Part shown: piece by piece, positions 24,518 through 34,600 of the stretch
Layout: the number at the start of each line of letters is the position of its first letter
Numbering within the stretch: the stretch's first letter is position 1
Origin: an uncultured Oscillospiraceae bacterium
GTDB taxonomy: Bacteria; Bacillota; Clostridia; Oscillospirales; Oscillospiraceae
NCBI GenBank assembly: GCA_904419145.1
Contig: CAJFQQ010000001.1
Span: 1 to 64,000, forward strand
Direction: 5' to 3'
DNA length: 64,000 nucleotides
Program-made: the position numbers and the translations under genes
The notes under the pieces: model-generated
The model's input: the letters and a program-made list of their open reading frames with translations, nothing else
Database searches by the model: none
What the model was told of the DNA's origin: nothing

Positions 24518-27500
24518 CTATTGGTTACCGGCCGGCAGCTCTACCGCCGTCCCAGTGAAAAAATAATACAATACCCGCCGGCAGACTTTCTCCTGAAAAA
24601 TCTGCTCCAGGGCGGCGCTGTAGGCGGCCACCTGGGAGCGGTACTCCTCCGTGCGGCGCTGCTGGGCCTCACCGGCCACCCGGTCGGTCTTGAAATCCAC
24701 CACCACAAGGCCCTGTTCCGTCTCAAAGAAACAGTCCACCACACCCTGGAGCAGCAGTTCCTCCCCCCGGGCACCCGCGCCCAGATAGTCTCCGCCTTCC
24801 ACCAGGAGGGAAAAGCGGTACTCCCGCCACAGGCGCTTTGCCCCGCGCATCTCCTGGGCCAGGGGGCTGCGCAAAAACCGCTCCACCGCCGCCGTATCCA
24901 CAGCGGCCCCCTGCTGCTGCGTCAGGCGGTGCTGGGCCACCAGCTGCTCCACCTCTCCGGCCACATCGGCACAGTCCAGGGGGATGTACTGCATCAGGGC
25001 ATGGGTGGCAGTGCCCCTCTCCGCGGCGCTGAGAGGCTGCTCCCCGGAGAGGAACCGGGGCCGCTCAAAGCGCACCGGCAGCAGGGCCGGCCAGGTGCCC
25101 TCGGCGATCTCCTGGTCCTTGGGGCGGCCCTTGAGCTGGGTGGCAGTGATTTTCGTCTGGAGCTTTCCCGCCGCCGCATAGGGGTACTGGAATCCCAAAA
25201 TGTCCGGGGCAAAGGGCAGCTCCCGCACCGGCTCTGTCTCCGCCTGTACCAAGCCGCCCCGCCGCCGCAGGTAGGGGGCTGCATCGTGGAGGGCCACCGC
25301 CCAAGGGCTGTCCCCTGTCGGGACGTAGCTCGCCACCTCTGCCCCGGCATAGGAACGTAGCTCCCCCGCCTCCCGGCGGCACAGCAGGGGCAGCAGCACC
25401 CACTCGGCCATGGAGCCCGCCTCCTCCACTGCGTTGGGGGATACGGGACAGGCGGCCAGAGCGGCCAGCTTCCCCAGCTTTTTGGCCGCCCCGTTCATGG
25501 AAGCCACCAGGATGAGCTTCTCCTTGGCCCGGGTCATGGCCACATACAGCACCCGCATCTCCTCGGCCTTGCTCTCCCTCTCCAGGGCTGCTTGGATGGC
25601 CGTTCGGGCGATGGTGGGGTACTGGATGCGCCGCTCCAGGTCGATGCAGACAGGCCCCAGGCCATAGGCCGGGTGCACCAGCACCGGCGTCTGGTAGTCC
25701 TGGCGGTTGAAATCCTTCTGGAGGTCCGCCAGGATCACGATGGGAAATTCCAGACCCTTGGACTTGTGGATGCTCATGATCTGCACCCCGCCGCCGGCGG
25801 ATCCGGCGGCGGTCTCCGGCTGTTCCCCCCGCTCCAGCAATTGGCGCAGATGGGAGACAAAGGCAAACAGGCCCTTGTACCCCGCCGCCTCAAAGGCTCT
25901 TGCGTGCTCATAGAGAGTGATCAGGTTCTCCCGCCGGGCCTCCCCGCCGGCCATGGCCCCGAACACGCCCAACACGTTAAAGGTGTTGTAGATGTGCCAC
26001 AGCAGGCGGTGGACCTCCATGTCCTCCGCCCGGCGTCGAAGGGTGTCCACCGTCTCCAGAAAGGCACAGCTGTCCTCGCTGCCGTCAGCGGCCAGGGCCT
26101 CATAGAAATCCCCGGACGGATGGCTGCCCCGGATGAGGGCCAGCCGATCCGGGGAGAATCCGAAGATAGGGGAGCGGAGGACCGAGATCAGGGGCACGTC
26201 CTGCCGGGGGTTGTCGATGACCTGGAGCAGACTGTAGGTGACCGCGATCTCCATGGTGGAGAAGAAGTCCTCCTGCTCCTGGGTGACGCAGGGGATCCCC
26301 TGCTCCCGGAAGGCTTTTGCGTAGTGCCGGAGCCGCGGCCCCGGCGAACGCATGAGGATGGCAAAATCCTGGGGCACACAGGGCCGCAGGTGGTCCCCCT
26401 CCTGGACGGGGAAGCCATTTTGCAGCATAGCAGCCACCTTCTCCGCCACGAACCGGGCCTCCGCCAGGGGGCGGCTGGCGGTGAAGTCCTCCTCCCGGTC
26501 GATGTCCACGTCCAGGAGATGGAACTCCGGGGCGCAGTCCTCCCGGGGCAGATAGTAGTCCGCGCCGCAGTAGAGGCGCTCGTCGTCGCCGTAGTCCATC
26601 TCCCCCATCTCCTGGGAGAGGATATTGGAGAAGATGAAGTTGGCAGCGTCCAGCACCTGGGAGCGGGAGCGGAAATTTTGGGACAGGAGGATTTTCCGGT
26701 CCTCGCCGTCCCCCGCCGCCTCTCTGGGCCGAAAGGTCTGGTATTTTTTCAGAAAGATGGTGGGGTCCGCCAGGCGGAAGCGGTAGATGGACTGCTTTAC
26801 GTCCCCCACGGTAAAGAGGTTGTGCCGCTGGCGGCTCAGGGCCTCGAAGATGGTGTTCTGCACCTCGTTGGTGTCCTGGTACTCGTCCACCATGATCTCC
26901 CGGTACCGGGCCGCCACCCGGCTGCACAGGTCTGTGGGTTCCCCGTCCTCTCCCAGCAGCAGCCCGATGGCCAGATGCTCCTGGTCGGAGAAGTCCGCCA
27001 CATTCCGCCGCAGCTTCTCCAGGCGGTAGTCCCGGTCGAAGGCCAGCGTCAGGTTCAGCAGGGCCTCCATGGCCGGCGCCATGGACCGGAGGTCCTCCAT
27101 GGCCTCCTCCCCGGCGGTATCAAACACCGACAGGGCCGCCTTGACCTCTTTTTTGCATGCCTCCCACAGGGCCTTCATCCTTGTCTTCAGGTCCCCGCCG
27201 TCGGCGTCCTTTACCGCCCCCAGCCTGGGAAATTCCACCGAGGCGGAGCGAAAGCTCTCCCAGTCCGTCCCCCGGTCCGCCAGATCCAGGAGCGCCTCCC
27301 CGGTGGAGAGGAACCTGGGCAGGTAGCCCTTGGCCAATGCCTCATGGTCCGCCATCTCCTCTCCGGCGGCGCAAAGCGCCTCCCCCCAGTGGCGGAGCTT
27401 CCGCGCCGCAGCTTCCACCAGGATGGCGGCGTAGGGCGTGCCATCCACTGTCCCCGGCAGGTTCTGCCAGAACCCTTTGGCCTCCTCCAGCCACTTCTGA

Positions 27501-28084
27501 GGATAGGCGTGGCTCTGCACCTTGCTGTGGAGGGTCAGCACCAGCTCCTCCAGGTTCCGGTCGTCCCGGCCAAAGCCGAAAGCGTCCGCCAGAAGGGAGC
27601 TGCCGTCCCCGCTCTCCATGTGCTCGTAGAAGGCCCCCATGGCAGAGCGCAGGGCCCGGCGGCGGAGCAGTTCCGCCTCGTTCTCATCCAGCACCCGGAA
27701 GTCTGCCGTCAGGCCGTGGGGCCCCTCGCTCTCCAGCAGGTGGACGTTCTCCCGCAACAGGGCCGTGCAGAAGGCGTCCACGGTCTTGATGTCCGCCCGG
27801 TACACCCGGTAGAGCTGCTGCTGGAGGTGGTAGTCCTCCGTCTCTCCGGCCAGCCGCTCCCCCAGCTCCTGGGCAATGCGGCCCCGGAGCTCCGCCGCCG
27901 CGGCCCGGGTATAGGTGATGATGAGGAAGTCGTCCAGGTGGCAGTGCTCCTCCGTGACATATCGGAACAGCCGCTCTACCAGCACCCGTGTCTTGCCGGA
28001 GCCGGCGGCGGCGGACACCAGCAGGTTCCCGCCCCGGTCCTCCACCGCGGCGCGCTGCTGTCCGGTCAGTCGGATATCGCTCAT
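24518..28084 (-). CDS. addA: ATP-dependent helicase/nuclease subunit A (AddA)
   Basis: Helicase and nuclease of the AddAB enzyme, the Firmicutes counterpart of RecBCD in double-strand break repair. 1188 residues. UvrD-type motor: Walker A VSAAAGSGKTRVLVERL near 23-40, YTRAAAAEL, VDEYQDTNEVQ (motif II), GDVKQSIYRFR, MSIHKSKGLEFPIV and VAMTRAKEKLIL. C-terminal RecB-type nuclease: GVVDCFFETEQGLVVVDFKTD, with catalytic Asp and Lys. Its ATG overlaps the addB stop by 4 bp (ATGA), which couples the two subunits. Confidence 0.97.
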   Translation of the reverse strand: MSDIRLTGQQRAAVEDRGGNLLVSAAAGSGKTRVLVERLFRYVTEEHCHLDDFLIITYTRAAAAELRGRIAQELGERLAGETEDYHLQQQLYRVYRADIKTVDAFCTALLRENVHLLESEGPHGLTADFRVLDENEAELLRRRALRSAMGAFYEHMESGDGSSLLADAFGFGRDDRNLEELVLTLHSKVQSHAYPQKWLEEAKGFWQNLPGTVDGTPYAAILVEAAARKLRHWGEALCAAGEEMADHEALAKGYLPRFLSTGEALLDLADRGTDWESFRSASVEFPRLGAVKDADGGDLKTRMKALWEACKKEVKAALSVFDTAGEEAMEDLRSMAPAMEALLNLTLAFDRDYRLEKLRRNVADFSDQEHLAIGLLLGEDGEPTDLCSRVAARYREIMVDEYQDTNEVQNTIFEALSRQRHNLFTVGDVKQSIYRFRLADPTIFLKKYQTFRPREAAGDGEDRKILLSQNFRSRSQVLDAANFIFSNILSQEMGEMDYGDDERLYCGADYYLPREDCAPEFHLLDVDIDREEDFTASRPLAEARFVAEKVAAMLQNGFPVQEGDHLRPCVPQDFAILMRSPGPRLRHYAKAFREQGIPCVTQEQEDFFSTMEIAVTYSLLQVIDNPRQDVPLISVLRSPIFGFSPDRLALIRGSHPSGDFYEALAADGSEDSCAFLETVDTLRRRAEDMEVHRLLWHIYNTFNVLGVFGAMAGGEARRENLITLYEHARAFEAAGYKGLFAFVSHLRQLLERGEQPETAAGSAGGGVQIMSIHKSKGLEFPIVILADLQKDFNRQDYQTPVLVHPAYGLGPVCIDLERRIQYPTIARTAIQAALERESKAEEMRVLYVAMTRAKEKLILVASMNGAAKKLGKLAALAACPVSPNAVEEAGSMAEWVLLPLLCRREAGELRSYAGAEVASYVPTGDSPWAVALHDAAPYLRRRGGLVQAETEPVRELPFAPDILGFQYPYAAAGKLQTKITATQLKGRPKDQEIAEGTWPALLPVRFERPRFLSGEQPLSAAERGTATHALMQYIPLDCADVAGEVEQLVAQHRLTQQQGAAVDTAAVERFLRSPLAQEMRGAKRLWREYRFSLLVEGGDYLGAGARGEELLLQGVVDCFFETEQGLVVVDFKTDRVAGEAQQRRTEEYRSQVAAYSAALEQIFQEKVCRRVLYYFFTGTAVELPAGNQ

Positions 28085-31000
28085 GGTCTCTCCTCCTCTG
28101 TGCGCTCGTCAATGAACTGCCAAAACGTCTCCGGCTTGATGGGGCGGATGTACTCCAGGTGATCCCGGTCCTGCCCGTCCACAAAGTGGCAGGCTGAGGC
28201 GAACTCGCAGTAGGTGCAGGCGTTGTCCGCTTCCCCCCGCCAGCAGGGGTCGGCGTCGATGTTGCCCTCCCCCACCTCCTGGGCGATCTGGTGGAGAAGG
28301 CTATCCACATACCGGCCAAGCTTCCCCAGCTGCTCCGCCGAGGCGATGCCCCGGGTGATGTTGTGGGAGCGGTCCAGGGACAGCGGCAGGTAGCGCGGCT
28401 CCTCCAAGGCGGTGTGCTCCATGGCGGCGAGGACCCTGGTGTCCCCTAAAAGGAGTCCGCTGCGGCGCAGCTCCCGGTCCACCGCCTTTCTGAGCTGCTC
28501 CGGCGTGGTTCCCCGGTCCATGCGCAAAATCACATCCCGGGCCGGCAGATACAGCACCCCGGCGGGGATGATATCGCGGCCGTACAGCGCCTTCCCCTCC
28601 CGCTCCAGGGTGAAGAGATAGAGCAGCATCTGCACATTCAGGCCGTGGCACACATCCGCCAGATCAAAGGACTTCTTTCCCGTCTTATAGTCCACTACCC
28701 GGAGGTAGAGCCTGTCCCCGTCCAGCCAGCCGTCCACCCGGTCCACCTTGCCGGACACCGACAGGGTGTTCCCGGCCTCCTGGATGGTGATGGCGGGCAG
28801 GTCCCCCTTCTCTCCAAATTCCAGCTCAAAGGACAGCGGCACAAAGTCCGAGTCCATCAGCTCCCCGGCCACATTGTCCATGACCGTGTGGATCGTCCGC
28901 CGCAGCCGCCGGAGCAGATAGCGGAAGCGGGCCTCCTTCCCGTCCAGGGGGCCGATGGTCTGGGCGATATAGTCGTCCATACACTGGTCCACCAGGGCGT
29001 GGAGCTCCCGTTCCGACAGGGCGGCAAACCCGCCCCGTTCCGTGGCCGTCCGGGTGACGTGCTCCATGACATAGTGGAGGAAGGTGCCGATCTGGGAGGG
29101 GTCCAGCCCGGCGGGCCTCCTCTCCTTGGCCCGGAGGCCGTACTGCATGAAGTAGGCGAAGTGGCAGGATTTGACCTTATCGATGCGGCTGGCGGACATG
29201 CGGAAGGACTGGCCGTACAGCGCGCGCACCGCCCCTTCGCTGAGGCCGCCTCGGGTCATGTGCTTGGCCCGGTCCATGGCCGCAAGGGCGTCCCGGCAGT
29301 CCTCCCGCTCCGCCAGGAAATCCCGCAGGGGGCTCGCAGCGCCGCCCGCGGCCTCCAGTGCCGGCTGAATAGCTGTCAAGCGAAATCCCTTGTCAATCTC
29401 TTCCTTTTCAATCTTCAATCCGGGGAACAGCCGCCGCAGCCGCCCCACCACAAAGGCGGGGCGAAGGGCCGTGCCATTCCGGTCGGCGGCGGGATAGGTC
29501 ACCCAAAGAGCCTGTGTGGGCTTCACCAGGGCGGCATAGATGTTCTGGAGCTCCAGCGCCATTTTCTCCATGCCGTGGGGGGCCAGGCGGATGCCGCCCT
29601 CCAGCAGCGCCTCCCGGTCCTCCTCGGTGAGGATCCCCGTCTCCCCGCCGGCAGCCGGCAGGACGTGGTCGTTGGCCCCCAAGAGGAAGAGCACCTTCAC
29701 CTGGTGCCGGTCGTTCATGGACAGCTCCGAGAAGGCCACCTGATCCAGCGCTGCCGGGATGGTGCCTACGCTGTACTGGCTCACCACCAGCTTCAGCAGA
29801 CGCACAAATTCCTCCCGGCCCATAGGGCAATCCCCCAGGATCTCCACAAACTGATCCATGATGCGGCACAGCAGCTCCCAAATCTGCCGGTATTCGTCTG
29901 CCAGCTGCAGCTCTCCCCGCTCCCGGAGCCAGTTCGTTTTGTCCTGCAGCTGCTGGGGAAGTCCGATCTCCTCCAGGAAGGCATAGAGGGCCGCCATTTT
30001 GCCTCCGGCGGTTTCCGCGTCGCGCAGCCCCTCCGCCAGATGGGAGAGGGGGCCGCGCACCTGGGAGCGGATGGCATTCAGCTCCTCCAGCCGCGCCCGC
30101 TGGGCGGCGGTCCAGTCCTGGCTATAGCCGTCGGGATTGCCGTCCCAGTCCTCCTCCTGGAGCCACTGGCGGCCGTGGAGATCCCACTGGATGGCGTAGT
30201 TCTCCAGCAGGTCGCACTGGGCATGGGAGATGCCGGCCAGGCCGGTCTTCAGGTAGCGGAACATGTCCTCGTACTCGTACCCTCCCGTCACCGCGTCCAG
30301 AGCCGAGAGGATCAGCGTCATCACCGGGTGCTCCAGGATGTCGCTGCGGCTGCTGCGGTACACGGGGATCTCATAGCGCTCGAACACGCTCTCCACCGTG
30401 GCGGCGTAGTCCGGGAGGTTGCGCACCGCCACGCCGATCTCCCGGTAGCGGTACTCCCCCGACGCCGCCAGCCGCCGGATCTGGGCAGCCGCATATTCCA
30501 CCTCACTGTAAAGGGAATTTGCTTCATAGATATGAATGGGCAAATGCTCCCCCTCATACGATGCCGGCGTCCCGAAGCAATACCGCTCCAGGTGGCCCAG
30601 CGCCGTCTCTGTCTCCGCGGCGGGCAGCTCCTCCGCCTCGAAGGTACATCCCTCCCGCGCTGCCAACTCGGAGAGCTGATCGAAGGCCCGGTTTCCGGCC
30701 CGGAAACACTCCAGCCTGCTGTTTTTCTCCCCCAGGAGCGTCACCGCGACGCTGTGGGAGCGGCGCAGCAGGATGCGGATGGCCTCCAGCTCCTGGGCAG
30801 TGAAGTGGGCAAAGCCATCCAGATAGATATCCTTCCCGTCGGCGTAGCCGCTCTCCGCCAGGGCGTGGTTGAGACGGGCCATGTAGTCGGTGAGGTTCAC
30901 CCCGTCCCGGCAGAGGCGGCTCAGATAGGCGGCACTGATGAGGGCTACATCCCGGAACTTGTCCGCCGTGTCCCCCTCCATGCTCTCCGCCCGGGCCATC

Positions 31001-31404
31001 AGGTCCTCCGGGGTGACACAGTATCGCTGCAGCTCCTCCGCAAGGTCAATGAAGCCGCGGAGGAAGGAGACCTTCTGGGAGGGGCGGCGGTACACCGTCA
31101 GGACGCTGGACACGTCCTGGATGGCCCGCTGCATCATCAGCACCTTGCCGCCGTTGTCCAGGGCGGGCTCCCCCAGTCCGCCCACGGCCTCCAGAACCCG
31201 CTGGCTCAGCCGCCGGAATGTCAGCACCTCCCCAAACCGGCTGGCCGCAGGGCCGCAGGCGCGGCAGAGATCCACCTCCGCGGCAAAGGAGGCGTGGTCC
31301 GGCACCAGCAGGATCTGGGGACGCAGGGCACCGTTTGTTTGGATGCGCTCCAGCACTGCCCTGGATTTTCCCGTGTTGGCTCGGCCCCGCAGTAGATAGA
31401 GCAT
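28081..31404 (-). CDS. addB: ATP-dependent helicase/nuclease subunit B (AddB)
   Basis: 1107 residues. N-terminal helicase-like fold with Walker A GRANTGKSRAVLERI; C-terminal RecB-type nuclease RVVDYKTGKKSFDLADV. Four Cys for the 4Fe-4S cluster that pins the nuclease domain: one upstream and the trio CTYCEFASAC near the C-terminus (DPCWRGEADNACTYCEFASACHF). AddB also carries the Chi-recognition site in Bacillus. GAGGAGGACCG precedes ATG 31404. It is followed by addA with a 4-bp overlap. Confidence 0.96.
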   Translation of the reverse strand: MLYLLRGRANTGKSRAVLERIQTNGALRPQILLVPDHASFAAEVDLCRACGPAASRFGEVLTFRRLSQRVLEAVGGLGEPALDNGGKVLMMQRAIQDVSSVLTVYRRPSQKVSFLRGFIDLAEELQRYCVTPEDLMARAESMEGDTADKFRDVALISAAYLSRLCRDGVNLTDYMARLNHALAESGYADGKDIYLDGFAHFTAQELEAIRILLRRSHSVAVTLLGEKNSRLECFRAGNRAFDQLSELAAREGCTFEAEELPAAETETALGHLERYCFGTPASYEGEHLPIHIYEANSLYSEVEYAAAQIRRLAASGEYRYREIGVAVRNLPDYAATVESVFERYEIPVYRSSRSDILEHPVMTLILSALDAVTGGYEYEDMFRYLKTGLAGISHAQCDLLENYAIQWDLHGRQWLQEEDWDGNPDGYSQDWTAAQRARLEELNAIRSQVRGPLSHLAEGLRDAETAGGKMAALYAFLEEIGLPQQLQDKTNWLRERGELQLADEYRQIWELLCRIMDQFVEILGDCPMGREEFVRLLKLVVSQYSVGTIPAALDQVAFSELSMNDRHQVKVLFLLGANDHVLPAAGGETGILTEEDREALLEGGIRLAPHGMEKMALELQNIYAALVKPTQALWVTYPAADRNGTALRPAFVVGRLRRLFPGLKIEKEEIDKGFRLTAIQPALEAAGGAASPLRDFLAEREDCRDALAAMDRAKHMTRGGLSEGAVRALYGQSFRMSASRIDKVKSCHFAYFMQYGLRAKERRPAGLDPSQIGTFLHYVMEHVTRTATERGGFAALSERELHALVDQCMDDYIAQTIGPLDGKEARFRYLLRRLRRTIHTVMDNVAGELMDSDFVPLSFELEFGEKGDLPAITIQEAGNTLSVSGKVDRVDGWLDGDRLYLRVVDYKTGKKSFDLADVCHGLNVQMLLYLFTLEREGKALYGRDIIPAGVLYLPARDVILRMDRGTTPEQLRKAVDRELRRSGLLLGDTRVLAAMEHTALEEPRYLPLSLDRSHNITRGIASAEQLGKLGRYVDSLLHQIAQEVGEGNIDADPCWRGEADNACTYCEFASACHFVDGQDRDHLEYIRPIKPETFWQFIDERTEEERP

Positions 31405-31436
31405 CGGTCCTCCTCCTCTCGTTGTTTGCTGGGATT

Positions 31437-31465
31437 ATTGTAGCATAGGGGGAAAAAAAGAACAA
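31437..31465 (-). promoter_or_regulatory. Sigma-A promoter of addBA
   Basis: Minus strand: TTGTTC (31465-31460), 17-bp spacer, TACAAT (31442-31437). The -35 hexamer overlaps the base of the upstream operon's terminator and its T-run fills the spacer. Confidence 0.6.
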
Positions 31466-31498
31466 GAAAGAGGTCACCATTCAGTGACCTCTTTCTTG
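31453..31498 (-). terminator. Terminator of the citrate-to-2-oxoglutarate operon
   Basis: A 15-bp perfect stem, 31463-31477 with 31484-31498 (CAAGAAAGAGGTCAC type), 6-nt loop; minus-strand run of seven T follows. Confidence 0.88.
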
Positions 31499-31520
31499 GA
31501 CAGTGAACTCGACTGGTGGT

Positions 31521-32666
31521 TTACAGACCGGCCAACGTCTCCAACACGTAGTCGCCGTAGGCGGCACAGGTGGCGCCGGACGGATCGCCGGTGACCACGA
31601 TCTTCTTTTCCGTCTGGCCGCAGATCTCCAGGGCCTTCGCCAGCTTGTCGGCAGCAGCGCCCCGGGCGATGTGGCGCAGGAGCAGCTCTGTGGCTTTGAA
31701 GATGCTGGAGGGATTGGCATAGTCCCCCAGGCCCTCCTCGATCATGCGGGGGGCGGAGCCGTGGATGGCCTCGAACATGGCGTACCGGTCGCCGGTGTTG
31801 GCGCTGCCGGCGGTGCCCACGCCGCCCTGGATCTGGGCAGCCTCATCGGTGATGATATCCCCGTAGAGGTTGGGCAGGACAAACACCTGGAACTTGCCCC
31901 GGATGTCCGGGTTCACCAGGTTTGCCGCCATGATGTCGATGTACCAGTCCTCGGCCTCGATGCCCGGGTACTCCGCCGCCACCTCGTGGCAGATGGCGGA
32001 GAACAGGCCGTCGGTCTTTTTCATGATGTTGGCCTTGGTGACGATGGCCACATTGGTCTTGCCGTTGTTTTTGGCATATTCGAAGGCCGCCTGGGCGATG
32101 CGCCGGGTGCCGGGGACGGTGGTGACCTTGAAGTCCATGGCCAGAGAACCGGGCACCTCGATGCCCCGGCTCCCCAGGACATACTCCCCCTCGGTGTTCT
32201 CCCGGAAGAAGATCCAGTCAATGCCCAGCTCCGGCACGGACACCGGACGGACATTGGCAAACAAGTCCAGCTCCCGGCGCAGCGTCACATTGGCGCTCTC
32301 CATGGTGCCTCCCTTGGGGGTGGTGGTGGGGCCCTTCAGCAGTACGTCGCAGGTTTTGATAGCCGAGAGCACCTCTTTCGGCACGGACTGTCCCAGGGCC
32401 AGGCGGTTTTCGATGGTGAGGCCCTCGATGGGCTTGAGGACAATGGACCCGGCAGCGATTTCGTCCTTCAGCAGCGCCTCCAGCACCCGCTTGGCCTCAC
32501 GCATGATGATCGGACCGATGCCGTCGCCGTCAATGAGGCCGATGACCACCTGCTGCTTGGCGGAGAAGTCCGTGGCAGTATGGTCCATATGGGCGCTGCG
32601 CTCCACCTGCTGCTCCAGCAGGGCGCGGAACTGCCGGCAGGCCTGGTCGATGTAGTTGTTATCCAT
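31521..32666 (-). CDS. Isocitrate dehydrogenase, isocitrate/isopropylmalate dehydrogenase family
   Basis: Oxidative decarboxylation of isocitrate to 2-oxoglutarate. 381 residues, with an N-terminal extension of about 40 residues before the Rossmann core (VVIGLIDGDGIGPIIMREA). Substrate loop ESANVTLRRELDLFANVRPV has the Ser-x-Asn-Val pattern of isocitrate dehydrogenases, not the LeuB pattern. Metal and cofactor blocks: NLYGDIITDEAAQIQGGVGTAGSANTG and EAIHGSAPRM. NAD or NADP preference cannot be fixed by eye. Its start shares a base with the aconitase stop. With citrate synthase and aconitase in one operon, the role is 2-oxoglutarate and glutamate supply. Confidence 0.9.
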   Translation of the reverse strand: MDNNYIDQACRQFRALLEQQVERSAHMDHTATDFSAKQQVVIGLIDGDGIGPIIMREAKRVLEALLKDEIAAGSIVLKPIEGLTIENRLALGQSVPKEVLSAIKTCDVLLKGPTTTPKGGTMESANVTLRRELDLFANVRPVSVPELGIDWIFFRENTEGEYVLGSRGIEVPGSLAMDFKVTTVPGTRRIAQAAFEYAKNNGKTNVAIVTKANIMKKTDGLFSAICHEVAAEYPGIEAEDWYIDIMAANLVNPDIRGKFQVFVLPNLYGDIITDEAAQIQGGVGTAGSANTGDRYAMFEAIHGSAPRMIEEGLGDYANPSSIFKATELLLRHIARGAAADKLAKALEICGQTEKKIVVTGDPSGATCAAYGDYVLETLAGL

Positions 32667-34600
32667 TATTTGCCACCCTCCCGTGTGTAGTCCAGCAGCC
32701 CACCGGCGCGGAGGATGGCCTGCTGGCGGTCGGTAAAGTGTCCGGTCAGGGGGATGGTATCGCCGGTGGTCTCATCCAGCAGAGTGAACTGGCCGGATTG
32801 CAAGCCCTTGAACACATTGACCAGTTTCAATTTGTCGTCCTGGCGGAGCTTGTCGTAGTCGTCCGCGTTGGCAAAGGTCAGGGGCAGGATACCGGCGTTC
32901 ACCAGGTTGGCCGCATGGATGCGAGCAAAGCTCTTGGCGATCACGCACCGGACCCCCAGGTACAGGGGCACCAGGGCTGCGTGCTCCCGGCTGGAGCCCT
33001 GGCCGTAGTTGCTGCCGCCCACCACAATGCTGCTGCCGGCGGCCTTGGCACGCTCCGGGAAGGTCTTGTCGCACACGCCGAAGCAGAACTGGGACAGATA
33101 GGGGATATTGGAGCGGTAGGGCAGGATCTTGCTGCCCGCGGGCATGATGTGGTCGGTGGTGATATTGTCCCCCACCTTCAGCACCAGGGGCGCCTCCACC
33201 GTGTCGGTGAGGGGACGGCTCTTGGGGAACTCCTTGATGTTGGGGCCCCGGAGGATCTCCACAGACTCAGCCTCCGCCTCGCTGGCCGGGGGCAGGATGG
33301 CGCTGTCGTCGATCTTGAACCGCTCCGGCAGGGTAATGGCGGGCATCTCCCCCAGGGTGCGGGGATCGGTGATCGCGCCGGTGAGGGCCGCGGCCACAGC
33401 GGTCTCCGGGGACACCAGGTAGACCTTGGCGTCGGCGGTGCCGCTGCGCCCCTCGAAGTTCCGGTTGAAGGTCCGGAGGCTCACGCCGCCGGAGTTTGGC
33501 GAGAAGCCCATACCGATGCAGGGGCCGCAGGCGCACTCCAGGAGCCGGGCGCCGCTGGCGAGAATGTCGCTGAGGGCCCCGCAGTCGGAGAGCATGGCGA
33601 GGACCTGTTTGGACCCCGGGGACACGGACACGCTGACCGAGGGAGCGATGGTCCTGCCCTTCAGCAGTGCCGCCACCTTCAGCAGATCCATGAGGCTGGA
33701 GTTAGTACAGGAGCCGATGCACACCTGATCCACCTTGGTGCCGGCGATGCTGGAAACGGTCACCACATTGTCCGGGCTGTGGGGGCAGGCGATCAGGGGC
33801 TCCAGGGCAGAGAGGTCGATGTCGATGACGGTGTCATAGACCGCATCTGCATCGCTGGCGAGGGGCACATAGTCACCCTCCCGGCCCTGGGCGGCCAGGA
33901 AGGCGCGGGTGATCTCGTCAGAGGGGAAGATAGAGGTGGTGGCTCCCACCTCGGTCCCCATGTTGGTGATGGTGGCCCGCTCCGGCACGGAGAGGGTCGC
34001 CACGCCGGGGCCGCCCCACTCGATGATGGAACCCACACCGCCCTTGACGCTGATGCGTCGGAGCAGCTCCAGGCTCACGTCCTTGGCGGTGACAAAGGGG
34101 CTGAGTTTTCCGGTCAGGTTCACCTTCACCATCTTGGGCATGGTGATATAGTAGGCGCCGCCGCCCATAGCCACCGCCACGTCCAGCCCGCCGGCGCCGA
34201 AGGCCAGCATGCCGATGCCGCCGCCGGTGGGGGTGTGGCTGTCGGAGCCGATGAGGGTCTTGCCGGGGATGCCGAAGCGCTCCAGGTGGACCTGGTGGCA
34301 GATGCCGTTGCCGGGGCGGGAGAAGTACAGGCCGTGCTTCTTTGCCACGGACTGGATGTACCGGTGGTCGTCGGCGTTCTCAAAGCCGGACTGCAGGGTG
34401 TTGTGGTCGATGTAGGCCACGCTGCGCTCCGTCCGCACCCGGGGGATGCCCATGGACTCAAACTCCAGGTAGGCCATGGTGCCCGTGGCGTCCTGGGTCA
34501 GCGTCTGGTCGATGCGCAGGGCTACCTCGCTGCCGGGGGCCATGTCCCCGCTGACCAGATGAGATCGGATGATTTTCTGAGCAATGGTCAAGCCGCTCAT
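32666..34600 (-). CDS. Aconitate hydratase (4Fe-4S)
   Basis: Interconverts citrate and isocitrate. 644 residues, shorter than AcnA-type aconitases and like the compact aconitase/homoaconitase forms of anaerobes. Cluster ligands: CIGSCTNSS and ACGPCIGMG. N-terminal active-site blocks DHNTLQSG and GSDSHTPTGGGIGMLAFGAGG; C-terminal swivel domain GGSNYGQGSSREHAALVPLYLGVRCVIAKSFARIHAANLVNAGILPL. ATG 34600 overlaps the GntR stop (ATGA). The operon partners support citrate as substrate over isopropylmalate or homocitrate. Confidence 0.93.
   Translation of the reverse strand: MSGLTIAQKIIRSHLVSGDMAPGSEVALRIDQTLTQDATGTMAYLEFESMGIPRVRTERSVAYIDHNTLQSGFENADDHRYIQSVAKKHGLYFSRPGNGICHQVHLERFGIPGKTLIGSDSHTPTGGGIGMLAFGAGGLDVAVAMGGGAYYITMPKMVKVNLTGKLSPFVTAKDVSLELLRRISVKGGVGSIIEWGGPGVATLSVPERATITNMGTEVGATTSIFPSDEITRAFLAAQGREGDYVPLASDADAVYDTVIDIDLSALEPLIACPHSPDNVVTVSSIAGTKVDQVCIGSCTNSSLMDLLKVAALLKGRTIAPSVSVSVSPGSKQVLAMLSDCGALSDILASGARLLECACGPCIGMGFSPNSGGVSLRTFNRNFEGRSGTADAKVYLVSPETAVAAALTGAITDPRTLGEMPAITLPERFKIDDSAILPPASEAEAESVEILRGPNIKEFPKSRPLTDTVEAPLVLKVGDNITTDHIMPAGSKILPYRSNIPYLSQFCFGVCDKTFPERAKAAGSSIVVGGSNYGQGSSREHAALVPLYLGVRCVIAKSFARIHAANLVNAGILPLTFANADDYDKLRQDDKLKLVNVFKGLQSGQFTLLDETTGDTIPLTGHFTDRQQAILRAGGLLDYTREGGK

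Noticed and set aside
25592..28162. An 856-codon open frame on the plus strand opposite addA (and similar ones at 2249-4279, 28645-31395, 32738-34699)
   Set aside because: Antisense shadows of GC-rich genes: low-complexity Leu/Gly/His/Val composition, no domain, no ribosome site, and the opposite strand has unmistakable AddA, TopA, AddB and aconitase motifs.
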